DNA from: Tenrec ecaudatus
Lineage: Eukaryota; Chordata; Mammalia; Afrosoricida; Tenrecidae
Direction of reading: 5' to 3'
NCBI RefSeq assembly: GCF_050624435.1
Contig: NC_134546.1
Span: 15,523,001-15,587,000, forward strand
Length of the DNA stretch: 64,000 nt
Both the position numbers and the translations under genes were made by a program. Positions within the stretch are counted from its first letter, which is position 1; the number at the start of each line of letters is the position of its first letter. Below are positions 46,323-57,554 of this stretch, piece by piece. The notes under the pieces are model-generated. The model was not told the DNA's origin. It did no database searches and worked only from the letters and a program-made list of their open reading frames with translations.

Positions 46323-47264
46323 GTAAGGGGCGCTGTGGCTGTCCTGGGCAGGGGTCGGTGGGACACCCCTCAGGTGGGGAGCAGCTCCAGGTAGGATCTG
46401 CAGTCTGCTCGAACAAGACTGGGGCCATGGCCAAGTCCTCTGCAGGGTGCGGAAGACCAGGGTCTCTATTAGCTGGAGGGACTGCCCGGCCTTTGTGCTG
46501 ACCGGTGTGAATGACCACTTGTCTCTCTGGCCTCAGTATTTTCCTTTTCATTGCGGGGGGTGGGTGGGGGGGGGTGGAGGCTGAAGGCATTGGATGGCTC
46601 ACCCAGAGGTGCTCACTGGGTGGATAGAGCGGAATTCAGGCCAGGGATGCCAAGAGACCTCACGAGGGCCTGCCACCAGGAGATGGAGCCTCAGCCCAGG
46701 GCCTGTTCTGTCTGTCTGCATCTCTGGGGAGTGTAGCTTTTATTCTTCATTTCTCAGCATAGCTGCTCATGTTTGTCTGGCCAGTGGTCCACCTCATGCC
46801 CATACCTGTCCCAGACACAGCTGTGGGAGCCTCCACCCCTCCACCGGCCTATGCTTTTCATTCAAGTCCTCAGGAGAATGAGCTCCGCCTCTACAGCCCA
46901 TTCAAATTCCTGAGAAGGCAGGCCCACCTGGCTCAGCTTGGCTCAAGAGCCCAGCTGTGGACCCAGGGTTTGGGCAGGGAAGCAGATCCGTGGCCTGTGA
47001 CCCCCTGACCATCCAGGGCCACAGGAGAAGTCGCTGGGATGGATAGTCACACTCTAGAGCACTGGTCCCAATCATTATTAGCAGCTTCAGCCTTTGCTGG
47101 AAAGCATGACATGGTTTCATGAACTGTTTTCCATAATTTCCTGCCCCCCACCCCCCCTACCTGGGTTGCTTATGCTAAGATGAGACTTTTAATTTACTGA
47201 AGCTTGATGACATACTGTTGAGCCTGGATAATCATGGCAGTGACTTCCTTTAAAGCGCTTGTCA

Positions 47265-47720
47265 TGGATTGAATTGTGTCTCCCAAAACTGTGCACCAGC
47301 TTGGTTGGGCCATGATTCTCAGTGACTTGGCCACTATGTAAAGATGTCATCCTCCTCCACTGCACGATTTGATGTGGACAGCCAATCAGCTGTTAGCGGG
47401 TTAGCATGGGATGCGACACCCTCAACAGGTCACAGTCCTGATCTACATAAGGGGAGTTTCCCTGCCACGTGGCCACACCTTTTATCTGACGAGGGGATAA
47501 AAGGAGAAGAAAGTAGAAAGGAAGTATCTCACTACCACATAGAAAGAAGAGCCAGGGTAGAGTACGCCCTTTGGGTTCAGGGTCCCTGTGCTGAGAACAT
47601 CCTAGACCCAGGGGAAGATCCATGTCCAAGGACATGGAGATCTCCAAGGAACACCAGACCCACAGACGTGGAAAGGAGACCAGGACCTTCCCACACAGCC
47701 TACAGATAGAGAGAGAAAAC
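47265..47720. repeat. Old mammalian interspersed repeat
   Basis: Opens GTCATGGATTGAATTGTGTCTCCCAAAA, a segment familiar from many mammalian genomes, and continues with AGGGGATAAAAGGAGAAG and CAAGGAACACCAGACCCACAGACG. Family name not assigned. Confidence 0.4.
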
Positions 47721-47794
47721 CTTCTCTCAGCATCTAGCTGTCATCATAGCTCTGGATACCTGGGACAGCCTTGGTGATGAGAGGGGAGCCAGCT

Positions 47795-47990
47795 AGCCAC
47801 TGTCTGCCGTCCGTCTGCTTGGCTCTTGACCCATGGTGACCCCGTACACGGCGACTAGAACCCTGACCAGTTGCACATTGCATTGCTGGGATCCGCAGGG
47901 TTTTCACTGACTGATTTCCAGGACATTTCTTCTTCCCCTGGGAGCTCCGCTGAAACCCTGTCCATTCCATTGCACCATTCAAGCCTCCAC
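47795..47990 (-). mobile_element. AfroSINE, older subfamily, diverged
   Basis: TGACCCATGGTGACCCCGTACACGGCGACTAGAACC and ATCCGCAGGGTTTTCACTGACTGATTTCCAG fit the older subtype. Confidence 0.5.
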
Positions 47991-48539
47991 GGACTGTGGC
48001 GTGGCCAGCCACTTGCTGCTGCCGGCATGAACAGAGGCAGCAGTTAACCTCACCAGAGGCCGCACGCGCTCAGAGCCAGCTCACTCTGTCGGCACTTTCA
48101 CCCGGACACATGTCCTCAGGAAAGCCTGCCTGGGCCCTGGCTGCACTCAGCGCTATCATGCTTGGAGATTTCTCCCTCACCGCACCCTAAGGCCCCTCCC
48201 TGAGAAGCAAGTCAAGCAGAAGGCCTCGAGTCCAGGGGAAGAGGGGACCAGGGGACAGCACTATTCATTTACTCCTTTACTAGATCGTTTAGCTCTGATG
48301 TAACCTATTTTTTAACCAGAATCAGAGGTCGCAGAACAAGAAGACACTGCCAGACAGCAATGAGTCCAAGGTCCTGGAGCAAGTCAGGTATTTGTCCTGA
48401 CTGGTTGTAAGTCAGGAGACTTAGGTTCCGGAAGAGCGAGTGGCTTGGGCTGCAAGGGGGCCTGGATGGTGTGGGGCGGGCCTGGGCACCTGCCCTCCTG
48501 CTTCCATCGCTTGGTACAAGTTGTAACCAGCACAAACCA

Positions 48540-48735
48540 GACCCACTGCCACCCCGTCCATTCTGACTCCCAGCCACCCTGTTCAGGGTTTCCAAGGTTG
48601 ACACGTTTTCATGAGCAAATGGCAGAGAGCCTCGTCTTTCTCTTGTGGAGCAACCGGTGGGCTTGAAACCCCTGACTTCGCAGTGAACAGCAGTTCTAAC
48701 CCACCAGCTGCTCTGAGGGAGAAAAACGAGGCTTT
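48540..48735 (-). mobile_element. AfroSINE
   Basis: CACCCCGTCCATTCTGACTCCCAGCCACCC; GAGAGCCTCGTCTTTCTCTTGTGGAGC; a further short SINE-like stretch of opposite sense follows to about 48800. Confidence 0.7.
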
Positions 48736-48904
48736 CTAAGGTATAAAGGTCTTCCCCCATCAGTCTACTGTGAATCCCCAAGCGGTGTCACTACAGCCTC
48801 TGGAACCCCGTGGGAAGTTCTCTAGGGCTGGCTCCCTCCCAGAAGCCCATCTCATCATGTTTGCTGCTACCACCCTGGTCCAGGTACCAGCCTCTCTTGT
48901 TTTC

Positions 48905-49097
48905 TCACTGCCACGAGGCAGGGCTCACTCAGAGTGACCCACTGGGTGTTTCAGAGACTGGCGCTGTTTACAGAAGACTGGAGCTGTTTATGGGAGTAGA
49001 AAGCCCTGTCTTTCTCCTGTGGAGCTGCTGGTGGTTTCAAACGGCCTACCATGTGGATCGCAGCCCAACGCATAACCACTACGCCACCAGGGCTCGG
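48905..49097 (-). mobile_element. AfroSINE
   Basis: CACTCAGAGTGACCCACTGG, TATGGGAGTAGAAAGCCCTGTCTTTCTCC, GCATAACCACTACGCCACCAGGGCTC; a 20-bp part (GACTGG(C/A)GCTGTTTA) is duplicated inside. Confidence 0.85.
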
Positions 49098-49194
49098 TAG
49101 CCTCCAATGAACTCACAGCCTTTCACCTTATCTTCCGACAGTCTCTTTTCAACAGAGCAGCAGAGCCATCCTGCCAAACATCAGGCCCAAACTC

Positions 49195-49416
49195 AAAAAC
49201 TCGCTGCCCTCAAGTCATTTCTGACCCACAGCGACCCTGTAGGACAAGGCAGAGCTGCCTCTGTGGGTTTCCAATTCTTTATGGGAGTAGAAAGCCTCGT
49301 CTTTCTCCCTCAGAGCAGCTGGTGGTTTAGAACTGCTGACCTTGAGGCTGGCAGTGTTACTAGTAACTAGTAACCCCCTTCTCCCCCCCCCCCCCACACA
49401 CACACAGCACCAGGGC
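49195..49416 (-). mobile_element. AfroSINE with an inserted C/CA-rich run
   Basis: CGCTGCCCTCAAGTCATTTCTGACCCACAGCGACCC to CAGCACCAGGGCTGG; a pure C run plus CA tract interrupts the head. Confidence 0.8.
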
Positions 49417-50096
49417 TGGCCAAAGAGTCCTTCCTTGACTGTTTCTCTTACCAAGTCATCTTTCTTCCTTTTCTTTATTTTTCCAGTCTTTTTTCCCCAG
49501 ACAGCCGCAAGACTTGATGCCTTGTTTCCTTCAGATCTTTGCTCAAACCCTCTAGCGGACACGGAGCCCCTCCCTCACCCCGACGTTAGCACTCCCTGGC
49601 CCTCTTTCCTGCTTCCCGTTCCTCCTCCTGAGGACCGACCCTGTCTGGCGTGCTATATAATTCACTTCCTAGTCTTGTTTATTGTTGGTCTCCTCTTACT
49701 GGACCAGTGTTTTCCTCTTGTTTTTCTCAATGCTATAGTCCCAGGACCAAAATAGAAACTAGCTGCGTTGTAAGTGCTCAAGAACCACTCCCTGGTGAAT
49801 GGTCCCCTCTTCTCACCACAGTCCTGTGTTCTGCTCTCTTGGGCTCCTCTCTCTGACAATGGCAATGAGCTAGTCTGAGAAATGCTCCAGCCCACGGGCT
49901 GCTCCCCGCAGACTCACCTTCCTCTCTTAATGGTAAACTTTGGTGTAGAAAGGGGCGCTACAGTGATTTATGCTCATAATCCCTTTGATACCAAAGCCGT
50001 GGAAACACCCCTGGGAGCAGTGGGGGGGAAACACCAGTGCCAACAACGTTTGTCCAACTGCAAGGGATTCTCAGAGTTCTGTAGCCTTATCTCTAT

Positions 50097-50308
50097 GGAG
50101 CCCTGGGGGTGGAATGGGTCACACATTGAGCTGCTCACCACAAGGTCAGCAGTTTGAACCCACTAGCCACTCTAAGGGAGACAGATGAGGCTTTCTACCT
50201 CTTTCAAGTTGTGCAGGCTCAGAAGGTTACAGGGCCAGTTCTCCCCTGTCCTATGAGGTCACTATGAGTCGGAATTGACTTGATAGCAGTGGAGCTTGGT
50301 TTGTTTGG
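50097..50308 (+). mobile_element. AfroSINE, near full length
   Basis: GGAGCCCTGGGGGTGGAATGGG to CACTATGAGTCGGAATTGACTTGATAGCAGTGGAGCTTGGTTTG. Confidence 0.85.
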
Positions 50309-51029
50309 GTTGCCATCTGTGTGCCCCAGGTTTTAAATCCCAGCTTTTAAAGTCATCTGGTGACCACTGAAGTCTTTCGTAATCCCCACCTGCTTCCTGG
50401 CCCCTTGTCTCCCTCTCACACCTCCCAGGCCCTCCCTCTTGGGTCTTCCGGCCTCCCAGTTCCTCTCAGGCAGTCCAGGGGTATTCCATGTCATCATCCT
50501 AGCTTTTCCTTCCAGCCGGCCAGCTTATCTGTGTGTCACCACCCTCTCCTAAGGGCCTGCTCAGGGAGGTGAGGCCAACTCTTTCCCTCCGAAGTTTCCG
50601 ATGGAATTCCGGGCTGCTGATTAAATAAGAGAAAAAGAACAGAAATAATCACACCTTGACATCTGATGACTTGTTCCCAGGTTCATAGCTGCCTGTTCTT
50701 TCCAAGCCAACACCCCCTTCCCCACCCCAATCCATTTAGGAAGAGGTCAGGCCTTCCCTGCATTCCCACAATGAAACCTGGTCTCTAGCCCCCACCCACA
50801 GGGAGCAGACAGGCCACACTGCACATCATTCTCGTCCAGGGCTTGTTCTTGTCTTCTTCATGGACTGGTCATCGAATGTGTCCTCTGGCCATTGCTAGCC
50901 ACGAAGAATCCATGCCTTAAATCGTGCGTAGAGACTGCCTTGCACCAGGTATACGATGTGCTCCCCCCACCCCCACCCCCACACACAACAAAGCCTGTCT
51001 ATGTGCCCTTGCCAGTGCCGGGATTTTGG

Positions 51030-51168
51030 CTACCAATGGAAAGCTGGGTGGCTCGAACTCTTCAGCTTCAGCTTCAGGAGGAAGCCTCACTCTCCGAAAC
51101 CCTGTGGTTCCGTTCTACTCTGCTTTCCAGGGTCACCAAGAGCCGGAACCCAGCGGGCAGCAGCAGGT
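51030..51168 (+). mobile_element. AfroSINE, diverged and shortened
   Basis: GTGGCTCGAACTCTTCAGC, CCGAAACCCTGTGGTTCCGTTCTACTCTG, GAGCCGGAACC. Confidence 0.5.
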
Positions 51169-51590
51169 TAGGTTAGGCATTTGCTGGGTCACGGATAAAC
51201 TGTCATGGACTTTGGACTCCTTTTCCTCCTCACATCCACTTAAGTCCCCTGCGTCCTTCAGAGCATGACTTACCATCCACACAGCCGTTCAAGCCAGTTG
51301 GAATGCTCCTGTCTCTATGACTCATTGCCATTCCGAATGCTCCCGGTTCCTTCTCCCCAGCTCAAGCAGATACCGAGGGAAGAAGAGGACTCTTACTTGA
51401 TTCCACCAACCACACCCCCAGCTTCTAACTCCAGAGAGACAATTACTCATCCCTTCACGCACCACGTCTTTCTTGAGTCTGTACAACACACTGTCCTCGC
51501 ATAGAGACTAGCAATGAGAAAGAGAGGGGGGGAGGTGGGGAAGGGGTGGGGTGGAGAGAAGGCAAGGTCCCTTTTCTGAAAGACCCCATA

Positions 51591-51783
51591 CAGTGGTTCT
51601 CAACCTTCCTCATGCCGCTGACCCTTCATACAGCTCCTCATGTGGTGGTGACCTCCAACCATAAAATAATTTTCATTGCTACTTCATCACTGTCATTTTG
51701 CTACTGTTAGGAATGGGGCAACCCCTGTGAAAGGGTCCTTTGACTCCCAAAGGGGTCGCGACCCATAGGTTGAGAACCAGCTG
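51591..51783 (-). mobile_element. SPIN-family hAT element, short derivative (193 bp)
   Basis: Starts CAGTGGTTCTCAACCTTCCTCATGCCGC and ends GGGGTCGCGACCCATAGGTTGAGAACCAGCTG, the reverse of the copy at 24272. Internally shortened; the right terminus has a one-base change (CAGCTG for CACTG). Confidence 0.85.
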
Positions 51784-52121
51784 GATAGAAGAGGCAGATC
51801 TTAATTAATTAAAATGACAGCAACAACAAAATATTACAAGGGGGGGGGGGGAAACCACATAGAATTGCAAGGGTGAAAAGTGCCGGGCAGGAAAAGCACC
51901 TGATTCTCTGTGTGGGGGGAACCCCTTCTTTGCCAAGAAAGTGGGGGGAGAGCCCCTGAGAGAATAAGGCCCGAGTTTAGAGGTGGGAGAGGGAGCACCG
52001 GGATTTCATTCCCAGGGAATGGGGTGCACAAAGAGCCCGGGGCAGAAAGGAAAGCAGACTGTGGAAGTGTGTGGGAAAGGTAGCGACAGTGAACATGGGT
52101 CTTGCAAGGCTCAGGGCAATC

Positions 52122-52123
<2 letters not shown>

Positions 52124-52179
<56 letters not shown>
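52124..52179. repeat. (GT)n microsatellite
   Basis: About 28 units. Confidence 0.95.
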
Positions 52180-52181
<2 letters not shown>

Positions 52182-52410
52182 GCAGGACTGTGATGAAGTC
52201 AGCGTGCATCTTACAGCTCATTCAGGTTGCTGTATGGAGCAGGGTTGGGCTAGGGGGTGGCAGATCCAGGAAGGCAGGGGATCAGATGTGAAGCTCATGC
52301 CGTCCTCCAGGCAAACGGGGAAGGAGGAGCTTGTGGAGGTGGAGGTGGAGACAAGTGAATGGATTGACACCGCATTTCAGAGATGAGTATGTATGGAGAA
52401 GGCGGGATGC

Positions 52411-52606
52411 GCCCTGGTGGTGTCGTGGGTGACACATAGCCCTGCTCCCAGCCGGATCAGCCATTTGAAACCACCAACTACTCCTTAGGAAAAAGACGAG
52501 GCTTTGTCCTTCTGTCCAGAGTGACCGTCTCAGAAACTCACGGGGTATTTCTACCTAGTCCTGCAGGGTCGCCGTGAGCTAGAATGGACTGGCAGACTGA
52601 GAGGAA
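52411..52606 (+). mobile_element. AfroSINE, near full length
   Basis: GCCCTGGTGGTGTCGTGGGTGACAC to GGGTCGCCGTGAGCTAGAATGGACTGGCAGACTGAG. Confidence 0.85.
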
Positions 52607-53131
52607 TGCATGGTATCAAGGGTGAGCCCTAGAGCCCTGGATTGTTAGGAATGAACCAGGAGGAAAAAGCCACAGGCAGACAGCACGAAGCTGCCCCCCG
52701 GCCCTTCCTGGCAGCCCCGCCCTGCCCTGCCTGTGCCGTGTGCTAAGTCCATCTCAGGTCTCCAGGGCAAGTCAGCTGAGGCTGCTGCCCGTTTGCTAAC
52801 CCTGCTCCATGGGCGGGGGCCTCTCCCTCTGCCCAACAACCACCTCCAAGACAACATCTCGGCCTGAGCTGCCTGCCACGCTGAAAGCCTTTCCAGAGGA
52901 GCGCAGGCTGGCTTCATAAACCCTAAGTGAAATCCTGTGTTGCTGCCAGACACATTGATATATGGAGCAGTGCTGGCAGAGGCTTGGGATGGGGGTGGGG
53001 GGTGGAGGTGGAGGGATGCTTTTTTTTTAAGCTCACCTCCAGGATAGCTCTTGAATGGCAGTTGACAATTAGCTGCTAAGTAAAAGGAGGCACTTACGCT
53101 TATTGCTGCCCTGACAGCTTTATGCTCCCTC

Positions 53132-53139
53132 TTTAAAAG
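53132..53139 (+). promoter_or_regulatory. TATA-like box upstream of the candidate alternative exon
   Basis: TTTAAAAG lies in repeat-free sequence about 190 bp 5' of the ATG at 53331. A start site 25-30 bp downstream would give a 5' UTR of about 165 bases. Only the motif and its spacing support this. Confidence 0.25.
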
Positions 53140-53330
53140 CCAAGAGTCATGTGTGTAAAAGGTGAGGGTGGTGGGGGGAGAGAGGGGAGGGCCTGGGCAG
53201 GTGCCGACAGATCCCTTGGTTTCCGCATCCGCATCATCGGAGTGGGAACTCGCGTCTGTGCGGCATGTGCTGATCCAGACAGCCATTCCAGCGTGGGGTG
53301 GAGAGAAGGCCCCAGGCGGGCCAGCCGGCC

Positions 53331-53442
53331 ATGCCTCGTATCCCCAGGATGCCTCGCTGGGAACTGGGCTGTGGCTTGCCGGCCCTGGTGCTGCTCTTTT
53401 GCTGGGATTTCAGGAGGAAAACCCCCAAGCGCCGAAAGAAAG
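53331..53442 (+). CDS. ARHGAP25: Candidate alternative first coding exon of ARHGAP25 (short isoform)
   Basis: An ATG at 53331, with a second in-frame ATG at 53349 (A at -3), opens 37 codons plus one base, ending at AAAG/GTACTT, a good donor. The peptide has a short hydrophobic run (LPALVLLFCW) followed by a basic cluster (RRKTPKRRKK), so it could be a membrane-anchoring or targeting leader. It leaves in the same phase as the exon at 46206-46322, so it can splice in frame to the first RhoGAP-domain exon downstream and replace the PH domain. No AfroSINE or LINE sequence is seen in it, and a TTTAAAA box lies about 190 bp upstream. What is seen: ORF, donor and phase match. What is inferred: that it is transcribed and belongs to ARHGAP25. 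Confidence 0.55.
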
Positions 53443-54271
53443 GTACTTCTTTCTCATTTGGGGAGCAGGCCCTGGCGGGTGTGGGAGGGAGGGCTGGAGG
53501 GTAGGTCTCCCAGTGACCAGGGCTGGGGAGGAGGCAGGGGCTGGAGGGGCCTTGGTCTGAAGCCAGGGGAGTGACAGACGAGGCAAGAGGACAAGGGTGG
53601 CAGCAGCTCTACCATGTTCGCTGCCCCGAGCCAGCCCCACGCGTGGGGTTTTCTGCCAGCTCTGAAGTGGGGGCTGGAGGCACGAAGACGGGAAGGTGTC
53701 CTGGGGGCAGAGCCTGGACGCTGCCAGTCTCTGTGGTCATAGGACCAACCCCTTCCTGTGGTTTTGCTCGAAATGGGTCCCTCTGCCCTGAGCTTTAGGA
53801 CTGGGGATAAAGGAAGGGGAGCGTGGGGGGTGGCCTGGGCAGCCCCTGGAAGACGGTGCGAGAGGAGCCGGAATTTCACCGAGACCACTTCAGGCCATCA
53901 GCAGATTAGAATCTCGGGGCAGACACACGGGACCTCCAACTAGTCATCAAATCGCAGTCTCTGAGTTCCCCTCTGTAAGGTGGTGGGATTCTAACCTAGC
54001 TCGTAGGGCTCTGCTGGGGGCTATATACGATAGGGCATCTGAAAGCGCCTTAGGCAGTTCCTGGCTGGTGCCCAACTAGGTTAATTAAACGCAAATAATT
54101 AGATGAGTTAGTGATTAGGGTTATTATGCTATACACAATACATTCAAATAAAATAATTAAAATGTCTCCCGATTAAGGTAGAAATGTCTCCCCTAACGGT
54201 GTGTAGCCCAGACGCGGTGTATCTATCAGCTCTGAATGGGTGAATGAGTTCATTTGATCCTCCCCTTCTGG

Positions 54272-54345
54272 CAAACCAAACCAAACCAAACTCTCTGCAT
54301 GGGGTCGATGCCAACTCCTGGCGACTCTGCTGGCAGAGGGTAACA
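54272..54345 (-). mobile_element. AfroSINE, tail fragment
   Basis: AAACCAAACCAAACCAAACTCTCTGCATGGGGTCGATGCCAACTCCTGGCGAC. Confidence 0.65.
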
Positions 54346-54721
54346 GACTCAGAAGGACACTAGGATGGGCTTTATCTAGAAGGCGTGGCTCAGAAGGCAA
54401 CTGGGTGGCCCCTGGCTGCCTTTGGGAAGGTGAATGGTCTGGGAGTAGCTCTCCCCCACTGGGCTTGGTCTTCTCCTTCCTTGTTCCTTCCCTAGATCCT
54501 TTGGGATGTTCCTGCTCATCTCTTTCCTACACCTCACCCTTTTTCAACCTTTCAGGGGGTGATGAGGATTCCAAAGTGGGTGGCACACAGGATTGGCTCG
54601 AGGCATATGTTAGAATCTGACCCCCTCATGTGAGGTCTGAGATAAAGGGAGACAAATTCTGGCCTCAATGAGCTAAGGACACCAGGATGCTCTTTCTCTC
54701 GCATCAGAGAGGGGTGATCTT

Positions 54722-54722
<1 letters not shown>

Positions 54723-54761
<39 letters not shown>
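54723..54761. repeat. (AC)n microsatellite
   Basis: About 19 units. Confidence 0.95.
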
Positions 54762-54762
<1 letters not shown>

Positions 54763-56102
54763 AGAGTCTCAAGAGAATGGAGTTATTTCTTATTAAAAAG
54801 GAGATCTTTCAACTGACTTGCAGGCTAGGGAGGTAAAGCTCAGAGTCTTATCATAGAGGTGATCTTCAGCGTCATGTGATCATAAGAAAGTATGTGCAGA
54901 TGGAAGGTCAAGTCCTGCGGTCACTCAAACTCCAAAGGACAGGGAGAGAAGTTGGAGTCCACTGAGGAACCAGCGAGCCAACTTGGGACCTGAGAGAAAA
55001 CGGTGTCCCCAAAAGTCATTTGACAAGTGTCCCCGCAAAGAAGCCCCTTGCTGTGTTGTGCGCTAGCTATAGAGCCATTAAGAGGAAGACTGAGGACTTG
55101 ACCCCAGTTTCAGTGTGGGGATGCTTGTCCTCGGTGCAGGGACCCCAGATTCTATTCTGGTCAATGCACCTCCTGCAGGGTCACCCTGACAACGCCCCCT
55201 CCCTCCACCTCTGGTCAGTGGAAGTTTGTGGGATTTGTGATTCTGAATAGGTTTCCACAGTGCTTTCAAACCAAGACAGAGGGGCTTGGTGATCTAACTC
55301 AGAAAAGCAGCCAAGGAGAACCCAATAGATCCCAACAGCCCGGCCCACCACGGACCGTGGGCACGATGAAGGATGGGGTGGGGGACATGTTTTTCTGAGG
55401 TGCATGTTTTCTCAATAGGTCAGAAAGCAACTCCACGGACCCTTATAATAACCACAGATTGTTTAAAGTCAAGGTTACGTGTCCCCGTGGCCCAGAGCAG
55501 ACCTGAAGGAGTTCAGGGAGTGAGAGAGCCTGATCAGAGTGAATGGGCAGAGAGCAGGAATGATCTGAGACAGCAGGTAGTGGCAGGTCTTCTTGGGAGG
55601 AGTCCATCGTGGGCCAGGCACCGTGCCAAGGGACAAAAATAGAGGATGAGCCAGTCGGCCTGTCTGCTTTTGCGGAGACCACATGGAAGAGGGATGCTTA
55701 AAAAAAAAAATCATCATCAAATCTCAGGAGATGTGATCAAATGGAGTCCTACAGGGTTAGTCTGAGCACCGTGCTTAGGACTCCATCTGCCAGAGGAGGG
55801 TGGCTGAGCTCTGCCCCAGGAACCCCAAGCCCTGGCCTCAGGGCAGGACATCTGAACTCCTGTGTTCGTGTGTGGTTTCAGGAACAAAGCCCACCCCCCT
55901 TCCTTCTATCAAGGTCTCTAGCTACCAAGGAGCCTGGCCTGCAGCAGATGCTCCGTTTGTATTTGGTGAATGGTTTTGTGAGTTTCAGTGGAAGGAATCT
56001 GCAAGAAACAGAGTTTTATCAGAAAACAAAAGGGCTGCAATCATTTATCCGGCAGCATCAAGGGTAGGAACAGAACCTAGCCAAAGGGTATTCAGAATCC
56101 CT

Positions 56103-56294
56103 GAAGGAACTCTACTGGCATGGTGGTTATGAATGGGGCTGCGGTTTGAAAGCCCCGGCCTCTCCTCGGGAGAAAGACTGGGCTTTCTACTCCCACGAAA
56201 AAAGTTGCCGCCTCGGAAACTCACAGAGGCAGTTCTGCCCTGGCCTCTGGGGTCACTATGAGCTGGCATCCACCTGGCGGCAGTGAGTTTGAGG
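56103..56294 (+). mobile_element. AfroSINE, first of a head-to-tail pair
   Basis: CTGGCATGGTGGTTATGAATGGGG to CTGGCATCCACCTGGCGGCAGTGAGTTTGAG, directly followed by a second copy. Confidence 0.85.
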
Positions 56295-56484
56295 AGCCCT
56301 GGAGGCATCCTGGAGCATCCTGGTTGGGCTGCTGACTACAGGGTTAGCGGTTTGAAACCACCAGTCACTCTGCGGGAGAAAGATTGGGCTTTCTACTCCC
56401 TTGAAGAGTTGCAGTCTGGGAAGCTCACAGAGGTCGAGCTACCCAGTCCCTGTGAGTTAGCATCGACTTGAGGACACTGCGTTA
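56295..56484 (+). mobile_element. AfroSINE, second of a head-to-tail pair
   Basis: GAGCCCTGGAGGCATCCTGGAGC to CTGTGAGTTAGCATCGACTTGAGGACACTGCG. Its head begins where the first copy's tail ends. Confidence 0.85.
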
Positions 56485-57240
56485 GAAGGTGCTTGCAATT
56501 AAGGAGAGGTGCTGTGGGCAATACTGAGGCTCATAATTTGGGATGTGGGGTTGGGTTAAGTGCAAGGCTTTGGTGTTCATGGCTTTGTGTTCTCAGCAGT
56601 GAGCAGTGTCTGGTGCGTAGCTGATGGACGGGCGGAAGGTGGCTGCCCATGAGGCAAGCCGCAGGAGAAGCAGGGGTTGGGTTGAGGGGAGATCGAGATG
56701 GAGAAAAAAGCTGAGAGAACGGGTGGGTTCCTTGGCAGCCTCTAGGGGTTCAAAGCAGGTTCCTTTCCAATGCCCTTGGAAACAACATTGGGGAAGACAC
56801 AGAAGTGTGAAGGGGCACGGTCACACCATCTGTCCGTGGAAGGGGGTATGTGCTCTCTGATGCCAAGGAGGTTTCAGCAGAGCTTTCTAACCAAGACTGA
56901 ATCGGTTTCTCAGTGTGATTCTCCTAGGACAGCCTCGCTCCCCTGAGCAGGTGCATTGCTCTGGTGGGAAAGCATGAATGACTCGGCACAATTTTCTGGG
57001 CCTCTTTTGGACCAGGGCAGTTTTCTGTTTCTAGAAAATCATCTTCATAATAAGCTTCCATATTATTCTGTGTCCTCCATGAAAGTGGATCAAGAGTCCG
57101 CCTTTGGAGTCCCACCAAACAATGAATACCATTGTCTTTGAAGCTGACCCTTGACCTCAAATTTCACTGCACACCGCCCCCACCCCCCCGAGCCACTATT
57201 TTGATTGGTCCTTTTTGTTGTTGTGGAAGATACCCTAGTG

Positions 57241-57437
57241 CAATGGTTCTCAACCTGTGGGTCAAGACCCCTTTGGGGGTCGAACAACCCTTTCACAGGG
57301 GTCACCGATTCATCACAGAACCAAAAAGACAGTGACAAAGTAGCAACGAACATGAACATGATGTTTTGGTTGGGGGTCACCACCACACTCATGTATGAAA
57401 GGGTCGTGGCGTGAGGAAGGTTGAGACTAAGACAGTG
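57241..57437 (+). mobile_element. SPIN-family hAT element, short derivative (about 197 bp)
   Basis: CAATGGTTCTCAACCTGTGGGTCAAGACCCCTTTGGGGGTCGAACAACCC opens it and GTCGTGGCGTGAGGAAGGTTGAGACTAAGACAGTG closes it; the right terminus has a small insertion. Flanked by CTA-containing octamers. Confidence 0.8.
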
Positions 57438-57542
57438 TCTAAGAGAACTTGGCTGTAGCCCTCCACTGACCACCAAGACATGCTTTGTTTGCACAGACCT
57501 GCCCATGGGTGAACCAGAACCGTAGCAAGGCTGACAGTTTAA

Positions 57543-57554
57543 AACTACTAATCC
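57543..57554. repeat. Target-site duplication, left copy
   Basis: AACTACTAATCC; pairs with 59773-59784 (11 of 12 bases identical) around the LINE 3' insertion. Confidence 0.8.

Noticed and set aside
46530-46560. CAG/TATTTTCC, which looks like the acceptor of the first RhoGAP exon
   Set aside because: The continuation does not encode the expected Val-Phe-Gly-Gln-Arg order and soon runs into a G-rich tract.
55940-55970. GTATTTGGTGAATGG as a RhoGAP exon start
   Set aside because: Only the first codons fit; the following residues do not.
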